Assembly (NCBI GenBank): GCA_021776685.1
Contig: JAJFFJ010000044.1
Coordinates: forward strand, 37,583-101,582
Origin: Alphaproteobacteria bacterium
GTDB taxonomy: Bacteria; Pseudomonadota; Alphaproteobacteria; Bin65
Direction: 5' to 3'
DNA length: 64,000 nucleotides
The translations under genes were made by a program, and so were the position numbers. Under the pieces are notes generated by a model that did no database searches, was not told where the DNA came from, and worked only from the letters and a program-made list of their open reading frames with translations. Below, in pieces: positions 57,887 through 64,000 of this stretch; the first letter of the stretch is position 1; each line of letters opens with the position of its first letter.

Positions 57887-60235
57887 TCAGGAATCGTCCG
57901 GCCGGTGGCTCTTTGGCGCCGCGGCCCGCTTCAGGTCCACCCATTCAGCGCGGTCGCGAGCGGCAAGGCGGAGCGCCTGTTCCCGGCCACTGTCATATTG
58001 CACCGGCCAGCGTTGCCCCCCGTGCGCGTAATAGGCGGCGGCCTGCAGGGTAAAGTGCGGGTTGGTCAGATGCGGGCGGGCGAGGCAGACCAGATCTGCC
58101 CTGCCTGCCGTGATAATCGTGTTGACCTGATCCCAGGTGGTGATGTTGCCCACGGCCATGGTCGGGATCTCCGCCTCGGTGCGGATCTGCTCAGAAAACG
58201 GCGTCTGGAACATACGGCCGTAAACCGGCTGGGCATCCGGCGTGGTCTGCCCGGCAGATACATCGATAATATCGCAACCATGCGCCTTGAAGGCGGCGGC
58301 GATCGCCACGGCATCCTCCGGCGTCACGCCATCGTCACCGATCCAGTCGTTGGCGGACAGGCGCACGGACAAGGGCCTGTCCACCGGCCATATGGCGCGC
58401 ACCGCGTCGAACACTTCCAGCGGAAAACGCAGCCGGTTCTCCAGACTGCCGCCATAGTCGTCCGTCCGCCGGTTCGCCACCGGGGTGATGAAGCTCGACA
58501 GCAGATAGCCATGGGCCATGTGCAATTCGAGCATGTCCGCGCCAGTATCGATGGCCAGCTTGGCGGTCTCGGCGAACTGGTCCCGCACCCGATCCATGTC
58601 CGCCCGCGTCATTTCCCGGGGCATATGCATGCCGGGGGCATGGGCCAGCGGCGACGGGCCGATCACCTCCCAATTGCCGACTGGCAGGGTCTGGTCGATC
58701 CCTTCCCAGGCCACCCGGGTTGACCCCTTGCGGCCGGCGTGGCCGATCTGCAGGGCGAATTTGGCGTCTGAATGTTCGTGGACATAGTCGATGACACGCT
58801 TCCACGCTGCCACATGGGCCGGCGCGTAGAGGCCGCCGCAACCCGGCGTGATCCGTCCGTCTGCCGAGACGCAGACCATCTCGGAGAAAATCAGCCCGGC
58901 GCCGCCATGGGCAAGCGCGCCGAAATGGACAAAGTGGAAATCCCCCACCGTTCCATCTTCGGCTGAATACATATCCATGGGCGAGACCACGACCCGGTTG
59001 GCGACCGTCATCCCGCGCAGACGGAAGGGCGTGAACATGGGCGCTGGCGGGGTCTGCACGTCCACCTCATGCCCGGCCTCCCGCACCATGCCGGCAAACC
59101 AGCTTTCCACGTCCGCGACAAAGCCCGGATCCCGCAGGCGCATATTCTCGTGGGTCACCGCCTTGGCCCGGGTAAGCATGGAATAGGTCGCCTGGATCGC
59201 CGGCATCTTGGTGTAGCGGTGCGGCTCCTCGGTCCAGATCACACTCACCTCCGAGGCGTGGCGGGTGATGTCCCGCTCGTCCCGGCGCAGCGCCTCGAAC
59301 CGCGCCATGGCGTCCGGAATCGTCTCGGTGCCGGCCAGCGCATCGGCGAGCGCGATGCCATCCTCCATGGCCATCTTGGTGCCGGAGCCGACGGAATAAT
59401 GCGCCGTGTGCAGCGCATCACCGATCAGCATGATGTTGTCGAAGCCCCAGACCTCGTTGCGGATCATCGGGAAGGTCCGCCAGATCGACCGGTTGGCGTA
59501 GAGCCGGTGGCCGTCCAGATAGTCCCGAAACATGTTCTCCGCCCAGGCAAGCAGCTCTGTCTCGGACAGGTCCGCCACTTCCGGTGCGGCGCTGGCCCAG
59601 GTGCGCTCCGGCGCCTCGATGATCCAGGTCGCCATCTGGTCGTTATATTGATACTCGCCCATCACCCAGATGCCGTGGCGGTCCTCCGCCCACTGGAAGG
59701 TAAAGGCATCCGCGGGCTTGTCGCTGCCCATCCAGACGAAGCGGTTCTTGCGCATTTCGATGTCGGGCCGGAACCGGTCCCGGTGCTGCTCGCGCACCTG
59801 GCTGTTGACCCCGTCCGCGCCGACGATCAGGTCGGCATCGGCGAAGGCCGATGTATCCGGCGCCTCAGTCTCGAAGTTGAGCTCCACGCCCACCTCCCGG
59901 CAACGCCGCTGCAGGATCGCCAGCAACTCCACCCGGCCACAGCCGCAAAAACCGTGCCCACCCGTGCGCACCACCTCGCCCTGCCAGTGCATGTCGATAT
60001 GGTCCCAATAGGCGAAGGTACGGGTGATTTCGTCGTAGCTCTCCGGGTCGCGGGCGAGAAAATTGCCAAGCGTTTCGTCGGAAAACACCACGCCGAAACC
60101 GAAGGTATCGTCCGGCCGGTTGCGCTCATAGACGCGCACCCGCGACCCCGGCAACGCCTTCTTCACCAGGATAGCGCTGTACAGCCCGGCCGGTCCGCCG
60201 CCGATGATGACGATGTCGAGATCACGTTTGCCCAT
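57887..60235 (-). CDS. Bifunctional salicylyl-CoA 5-hydroxylase / old-yellow-enzyme oxidoreductase
   Basis: A 782-residue cytoplasmic two-domain flavoenzyme. Residues 1-400: FAD aromatic hydroxylase with GGGPAGLYSAI (about 10-20), ADGVNSQVRE (about 158) and GDALHTAHYSVGSG (about 288). Residues about 410-775: old-yellow-enzyme TIM barrel with PMDMYSAEDGTVGDF, QIGHAGRKGS, HMAHGYLLSSF and the C-terminal LARPHL. This fusion is the pattern of salicylyl-CoA 5-hydroxylase and 2-aminobenzoyl-CoA monooxygenase/reductase. ATG 60235 (MGKRDLDIVIIGGG) is chosen over a longer frame. It diverges from the dehalogenase-like gene with an operator between. Confidence 0.9.
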   Translation of the reverse strand: MGKRDLDIVIIGGGPAGLYSAILVKKALPGSRVRVYERNRPDDTFGFGVVFSDETLGNFLARDPESYDEITRTFAYWDHIDMHWQGEVVRTGGHGFCGCGRVELLAILQRRCREVGVELNFETEAPDTSAFADADLIVGADGVNSQVREQHRDRFRPDIEMRKNRFVWMGSDKPADAFTFQWAEDRHGIWVMGEYQYNDQMATWIIEAPERTWASAAPEVADLSETELLAWAENMFRDYLDGHRLYANRSIWRTFPMIRNEVWGFDNIMLIGDALHTAHYSVGSGTKMAMEDGIALADALAGTETIPDAMARFEALRRDERDITRHASEVSVIWTEEPHRYTKMPAIQATYSMLTRAKAVTHENMRLRDPGFVADVESWFAGMVREAGHEVDVQTPPAPMFTPFRLRGMTVANRVVVSPMDMYSAEDGTVGDFHFVHFGALAHGGAGLIFSEMVCVSADGRITPGCGGLYAPAHVAAWKRVIDYVHEHSDAKFALQIGHAGRKGSTRVAWEGIDQTLPVGNWEVIGPSPLAHAPGMHMPREMTRADMDRVRDQFAETAKLAIDTGADMLELHMAHGYLLSSFITPVANRRTDDYGGSLENRLRFPLEVFDAVRAIWPVDRPLSVRLSANDWIGDDGVTPEDAVAIAAAFKAHGCDIIDVSAGQTTPDAQPVYGRMFQTPFSEQIRTEAEIPTMAVGNITTWDQVNTIITAGRADLVCLARPHLTNPHFTLQAAAYYAHGGQRWPVQYDSGREQALRLAARDRAEWVDLKRAAAPKSHRPDDS

Positions 60236-60270
60236 ATCCGCACCATTGACGCCGGGCGCGCGCCCGTCAA

Positions 60271-60288
60271 TTCTATAGATCGATTGGG
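60271..60288. promoter_or_regulatory. Putative regulon operator, site 5 (hydroxylase / dehalogenase-like)
   Basis: TTCTATAGATCGATTGGG matches TTCTATAGRTCAATAGAA at 14 of 18 positions, with the left arm and centre intact. It is centred between divergent start codons, 35 bases from 60235 and 32 from 60321, so it could control both genes. Confidence 0.5.
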
Positions 60289-60320
60289 AAATTGCCGGGA
60301 AGCCCGGCGGGAGGCTCACC

Positions 60321-61634
60321 ATGGCAGAGCAGGTCAATCAGGTACCGGGCGCACCGCAAGTACCGTCCCCTGACGCCGCGAAGGACCGGCGCAATGTGCC
60401 GCCGCGTCTGTCGGTCGACAACCAGCCGACCCTGGAGGAGAATTTCGACGGCGAGCGCGCGCGGCCCTATGACGAGGACTGCGGCTTTGAGATCGAGGAG
60501 AATTTCCAGCGTTTCAACGCCTGCAACGACACCTTCGCCCGCGCCCAGTGGGACGAAAATGTGCGCTCGGAAAAGGCCATCAACTGGTTCAAGTCCATGT
60601 TCACCCAGGGCCTGGGCGTCAGGAAGACCGAGGGCTACACAGCCAAGGATTTCGCCGCCCGAAATGCGGCATGGGTGGGCGCCAACCTGCTGATCGAGCG
60701 CAAGCTGCGCGAGGACCGGCATGACGGGTTTCTCGACGACCTCTCCCCCTATGCGCCCCCGGCCGCTGAGAAGGTGCCGGTTGAAGACCCGGCGGAGATG
60801 TCCCTGGAGCTGAAGCAGGTCTCCAAGATCTTCGGCGCGGACATTATCGGCGTCACGGCGACCGACCTGCGCTGGCACTACACCAACCGCTTCAACGCCC
60901 GGACGCTCTCGGAAAAAGAGAATGTGGAATGTGAGGACCTGCCCCACTGCATCGTTATCGGGACGGAGATGCCGGGCAAGGTGATCCAGACCATGCCGAG
61001 CGCGCTCGGCGGTACGGCGGCAGGCTTCGGCTATTCCAAAGATGGCCTCTGCCTCATCTCCATCGCCCAGTTCATCCGCAACATGGGCTACCGGGCAGTG
61101 GCGTCCCTCAACGACACGGCGCAATGCATCCCCTACGCCATCCAGGCGGGGCTTGCGGAATATGGCCGCCACGGCCTCGCGATCACGCCGCAATACGGGC
61201 CGCGCCTGCGCTTCGGCAAGATCTTCACGGACATGCCGCTGGCCCACGACGGGCCGGCGAAATTCGGCGTCAAGGAATTCTGCGACATTTGCCAGAAATG
61301 CGCCGACGCCTGCCCGCCCCAGGCAATCCCCCACGGGGAGCCGGACGGTGCCCAGCACAACCAGTCGAACTTCGTCGGCATCAAGAAGTGGAATGTGGAC
61401 GGCGAAAAATGTTTCAAGTTCTGGGCCAACCAAGGCACGGAATGCGGCATCTGCATCCGCGTCTGTCCCTACAACAAACTGCCGGAAACCCGCCGGGGCA
61501 AGATCTACTTCGCCCTCTGGAAGAAGCTCGCGGGCGGCCCCTTCCGCCGCTTCGCCCTCTGGCTCGACACCGCGCTCGGCTATGGCAAGCGTTTCAAGCC
61601 CAGCTGGTGGTGGACGAACCGTCCGGGATGGTGA
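60321..61634 (+). CDS. Reductive-dehalogenase-like iron-sulfur protein, no Tat signal
   Basis: A 437-residue protein of the RdhA (corrinoid, two [4Fe-4S]) superfamily. The C-terminal cluster region has C321, C324, C327, C331 (C-x2-C-x2-C-x3-C-P), then C364, C375, C378, C382 (C-x10-C-x2-C-x3-C-P). The core blocks SIAQFIRNMGYRAVASLNDT (about 250-269) and AGLAEYGRHGLAITPQYGPR (about 278-297) match dehalogenase and related QueG-like proteins. There is no twin-arginine signal and no fused reductase domain, so it should be cytoplasmic. Ribosome site GGGAGG precedes the ATG. Downstream is an acyl-CoA synthetase; upstream divergent is the hydroxylase. Substrate unknown; reduction of a halogenated aromatic-CoA is one hypothesis. 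Confidence 0.8.
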   Translation: MAEQVNQVPGAPQVPSPDAAKDRRNVPPRLSVDNQPTLEENFDGERARPYDEDCGFEIEENFQRFNACNDTFARAQWDENVRSEKAINWFKSMFTQGLGVRKTEGYTAKDFAARNAAWVGANLLIERKLREDRHDGFLDDLSPYAPPAAEKVPVEDPAEMSLELKQVSKIFGADIIGVTATDLRWHYTNRFNARTLSEKENVECEDLPHCIVIGTEMPGKVIQTMPSALGGTAAGFGYSKDGLCLISIAQFIRNMGYRAVASLNDTAQCIPYAIQAGLAEYGRHGLAITPQYGPRLRFGKIFTDMPLAHDGPAKFGVKEFCDICQKCADACPPQAIPHGEPDGAQHNQSNFVGIKKWNVDGEKCFKFWANQGTECGICIRVCPYNKLPETRRGKIYFALWKKLAGGPFRRFALWLDTALGYGKRFKPSWWWTNRPGW

Positions 61635-61671
61635 ACCTGCAGGTAGGCAGGCTGAAGAACAGGAACCACAA

Positions 61672-63255
61672 ATGACCCAGACCATGTACGACTTGATCTG
61701 GAACCAGGCGGACCGGACACCGGATGCGGTTGCGATGATGGACGACATCGCGGACCGGCAGCTCACCTATCGGGAGCTGGTTGACGAGCTGGACACCATC
61801 GCCGCGGGTTTCGCCGCCCGGGGCATCGGGGTTGGCGACCGGGTGGGCACATGTCTGTCAAACATCTGGGAGCATGGACTTGCTGTCCTGGCGCTGACCC
61901 GCCTGGGCGCGGTGCCGGCGCTGATCAACCCGCGACTCAAGCCGGACGATGTGGCGAAGCTCATCGAGCTCGCGGAGATGAAAGCCGCAATCGTGATGCC
62001 CGACCCGGCCCTGGCCGAAGCGGTCGCCAACATTCTGCCCGACGGCGCGCCGGTCTTCACAGCAGGCACCGCGGCGGGACCGGCGGAAGACTTCGCGGCC
62101 TGCCGGGCTGACCCATCAGCCCTCCCCAAGCCGGAGCTTGGCCGCGAGGACCCGGCGATCATCTTCTACACCTCCGGCACCACGGGCCTGCCAAAGGCGG
62201 TGGTGCTGGCCCATCGGACCACCGAACCGCGGATCATGTGGCTGGCGACCCAGGGAAGCGTCCTTCATGGCCCGCACACCCGCGCTGTCGGCTTCATGCC
62301 GCTGGCCCACGCCATCGGATTCTACGGCGTCTTCCTGGTGACCCTGGCCTTCGGCGGCATGTACCAGGCCGTCTCGAACTTCGACCCCGCCGCCGTTGTC
62401 GATCTGATCGAGGACCGGCAGCTCACCTACGCCTTCGCCGCGCCCACCCTCTATTACGCGCTGTCGAAGGCGCCCAACTATGACCCGGCGAAGATGCGCA
62501 CGATGGAGCTGGTGCTCTACGGCGGCTCGACCATCCGGGAGGATCTGATCGCCCACATGGCGGAGACCTGGGAGAATGTCACGATCCGCCACATCTACGG
62601 CACCACGGAAACCATGTGCAGCGCCTACAACCCGGACCCGATCAAGGACGGCAAGCTCGATCATGTGGCGTTGCGCCCCGGCTACTTTACGCGCCTGCGC
62701 GTGATCAAAATGGGCGGTGAGCCGGATGACGTGGTTGGCCCCGGCGAGGAGGGCGAGCTGCTTGTCGCCGCCAACGAGGACACTATCTTCACCGAATATC
62801 TCGGCCGCCCCGACGCGACAGCGGAGAAGAAACGCGACGGCTGGGTCTGGATCGGCGACGTGGTGACGCTCGACGAGCGGGGCTATTTCACCCTGAGCGG
62901 CCGGGTTGACGACATGATCAAGAGCGGCGGCGAGAATATCCACCCGGCGGACGTGGAGAGCGTCTTGCTGAGCCATCCGCAGGTGGAAGACGGCACGGTC
63001 ATCGGCCTGCCCGACGAACAATGGGGTCAGATCGTCGTCGGCTGTGTTGTCTCAGACGATCCACCCAGCGCAGCAGAACTCGACGCTCACTTCAAGGCAT
63101 CAAGCCTGGCCGGCTTCATGCGCCCCAAGGGCTACTATTTCTGCGATGAAGTGCCGAGAAACCCCGGCAATGGCAACGTGCTGCGGCGGCTGCTCCGCGA
63201 GGCCGCCCAGCCGGCGCGGGAGGGCGGGGACGGCGGCTGGCAGGCAATAGGTTAG
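61672..63255 (+). CDS. AMP-forming acyl-CoA synthetase, altered A10 lysine
   Basis: A 527-residue class I adenylate-forming ligase. Motifs: YTSGTTGLPKAVVLAHR (about 166-182), YGTTETM (about 310), GDVVTLDERGYFTLSGRVDD (about 400-419), IKSGGENIHPADVE. The A10 segment reads VPRNPGNGNVLRRLL: where the catalytic lysine is expected there is N502, so adenylation activity may be low or absent. ATG 61672 opens the family domain; longer frames overlap the upstream gene and are spurious. It is 37 bases after the dehalogenase-like gene. The four-base overlap with the next gene is tail-to-tail. Confidence 0.88.
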   Translation: MTQTMYDLIWNQADRTPDAVAMMDDIADRQLTYRELVDELDTIAAGFAARGIGVGDRVGTCLSNIWEHGLAVLALTRLGAVPALINPRLKPDDVAKLIELAEMKAAIVMPDPALAEAVANILPDGAPVFTAGTAAGPAEDFAACRADPSALPKPELGREDPAIIFYTSGTTGLPKAVVLAHRTTEPRIMWLATQGSVLHGPHTRAVGFMPLAHAIGFYGVFLVTLAFGGMYQAVSNFDPAAVVDLIEDRQLTYAFAAPTLYYALSKAPNYDPAKMRTMELVLYGGSTIREDLIAHMAETWENVTIRHIYGTTETMCSAYNPDPIKDGKLDHVALRPGYFTRLRVIKMGGEPDDVVGPGEEGELLVAANEDTIFTEYLGRPDATAEKKRDGWVWIGDVVTLDERGYFTLSGRVDDMIKSGGENIHPADVESVLLSHPQVEDGTVIGLPDEQWGQIVVGCVVSDDPPSAAELDAHFKASSLAGFMRPKGYYFCDEVPRNPGNGNVLRRLLREAAQPAREGGDGGWQAIG

Positions 63256-63977
63256 GCCTCGGCGAGGATCGCCTCGCGATCCAGCGTGCTCATGTGGGCG
63301 CGTAGCTCAGCAATCTCTTTGTCGAAATCTTCGCCAATTTTACGGCGGCTCCACGCGACAACTGCGCGGTCGAAACATTCCGCCTGCGCAGCCGTATCCC
63401 CCGCCAAGAAGTACGAGACCGCTGCAAACTCGTATAGGCGCCCAGCGCCATACCCAAGGCCCGGGTAGCGTTTCGCCTCATCATCTTCGGCAAACTGCCG
63501 ATAGGCATCTGCCACTTCCCGGCAAGTCCTGAACTTTTCAAAAAATGGCAGAGCATGACTTTCGATGCGCGCTTTGATGCCATCCGCCATTTCGTCGAGC
63601 TCTTCGTCGGTGGCTTTCTCGGTAAACTGCCAGTTGTCCGAGTACCCAATTGGCATATCGAGGCTTAGTCCGAGATTTAGGGGATTGTTCCAACTCTGGC
63701 GTGGTTCCTGCTTTGGCCAATCTGGATAGACATCCGAGAACCCGTGCAAAAAGACGCCAACATTGATGCTAAAGTTTACTTCGCGGCGAATCGTTTCTGT
63801 TGTTCGTTCGGTGTCGACGATCCAGGTGACATCATCTACACGCCTACGCCAGCCAAAGGCCGCATGACGTTCAAATCCTGCCTTCAGCAGAGGTTTGGAG
63901 AGCCCGCGCGTCGCGACGCGCCTGAAGCGTGAAAGCAGAAATTTCTTACGTTTCTCGAACCAGTCCGGAGCCATCAT
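63252..63977 (-). CDS. DUF4304-like hypothetical protein
   Basis: A 241-residue cytoplasmic protein. Residues 1-120 resemble DUF4304 (DWFEKRKKFLLSRF, GFERHAAFGWRRRVDDVTWI, REVNFSINVGVFLHGF). The remainder is helical and TPR-like in composition, ending DREAILAEA. It starts at ATG 63977 (a second ATG at 63974) and converges with the acyl-CoA synthetase gene, overlapping by four bases. Function unknown. About 23 bases remain to the window edge with no gene. Confidence 0.75.
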   Translation of the reverse strand: MMAPDWFEKRKKFLLSRFRRVATRGLSKPLLKAGFERHAAFGWRRRVDDVTWIVDTERTTETIRREVNFSINVGVFLHGFSDVYPDWPKQEPRQSWNNPLNLGLSLDMPIGYSDNWQFTEKATDEELDEMADGIKARIESHALPFFEKFRTCREVADAYRQFAEDDEAKRYPGLGYGAGRLYEFAAVSYFLAGDTAAQAECFDRAVVAWSRRKIGEDFDKEIAELRAHMSTLDREAILAEA

Positions 63978-64000
63978 CGATCCCCTAGTTCATCTTGCGC

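Noticed and set aside
59069..60373. 434-residue frame opposite the hydroxylase/OYE gene
   Set aside because: The minus-strand gene has intact FAD and OYE motifs over the whole length.
60273..61766. 497-residue frame opposite the dehalogenase-like gene
   Set aside because: The plus-strand protein has two iron-sulfur motifs and a ribosome site; the opposite reading has no motifs.
1..64000. tRNA, rRNA, CRISPR array or mobile element
   Set aside because: I looked for cloverleaf T-loop sequences, spaced repeats and transposase or integrase motifs and saw none, but a covariance-model scan was not possible.

Overview
The window looks like part of an alphaproteobacterial chromosome. Evidence: G+C-rich DNA (roughly 60 percent by eye), tightly packed genes, a fused two-domain indolepyruvate:ferredoxin oxidoreductase, several SLT_2/MltB-type lytic transglycosylases with C-terminal peptidoglycan-binding domains, and many peripheral aromatic/acyl-CoA catabolic genes. 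I saw no tRNA, rRNA, transposase, integrase, phage gene or CRISPR array. The genus cannot be named from sequence alone.

Layout. 1-10.6 kb: two related small coiled-coil proteins (the first cut by the window edge), a tandem pair of paralogous MFS carriers, a large indolepyruvate:ferredoxin oxidoreductase, a DedA-type membrane protein and two lytic transglycosylase lipoproteins. 10.6-18.7 kb: minus-strand catabolic block with a 3-hydroxyacyl-CoA dehydrogenase-like protein coupled to an octopine/nopaline-type dehydrogenase, a PaaK-like ligase, a MetE-like Zn methyltransferase and a complete TRAP transporter (dctP, dctQ, dctM order). 18.9-29.8 kb: cytochrome P450, Rieske oxygenase, an operon with a dihydroxyphthalate decarboxylase-like protein and a degenerate thiolase plus its DUF35 partner, then an operon of cupin dioxygenase, small basic secreted protein, NMT1-like binding protein, Rieske oxygenase and SDR. 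29.8-39.4 kb: two paralogous small lipoproteins and a cluster with two UbiD-family proteins, two MetE-like proteins, a double NIPSNAP protein, a small membrane protein and a VOC protein; then a DUF1036 secreted protein. 39.4-46.1 kb: quinone reductase, MaoC, PaaK-like ligase, third lytic transglycosylase, GFA protein, Rieske oxygenase and a TetR regulator. 46.3-53.4 kb: two paralogous branched-chain-type substrate-binding proteins followed by LivH, LivM, LivG and LivF, with both permeases unusually long. 53.5-64 kb: SAM methyltransferase-like protein, MTHFR homologue, a second P450 divergent from an IclR regulator, a salicylyl-CoA 5-hydroxylase/old-yellow-enzyme fusion divergent from a reductive-dehalogenase-like iron-sulfur protein and an acyl-CoA synthetase, and a DUF4304-like protein.

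How it fits together: the region reads as a catabolic island for aromatic or other cyclic acids. Uptake systems (TRAP, ABC, MFS) surround CoA ligases, ring oxygenases (two P450s, three Rieske proteins, one flavin hydroxylase), decarboxylase-family proteins, beta-oxidation-type enzymes and possible methyl-group handling (MetE-like plus MTHFR). No Rieske reductase partner and no UbiX prenyltransferase are present in the window.

The most interesting new signals are (1) an inverted-repeat motif, TTCTAT-N6-ATAGAA and relatives, recurring in five separate intergenic regions next to the oxygenase, MTHFR and dehalogenase-like genes, suggesting one local regulon; (2) a reductive-dehalogenase-like protein without a Tat signal, in an apparent aromatic-CoA pathway; (3) several family members missing key residues (thiolase, one UbiD protein, an acyl-CoA synthetase); (4) a secreted small-protein family and a lipoprotein family each present twice.
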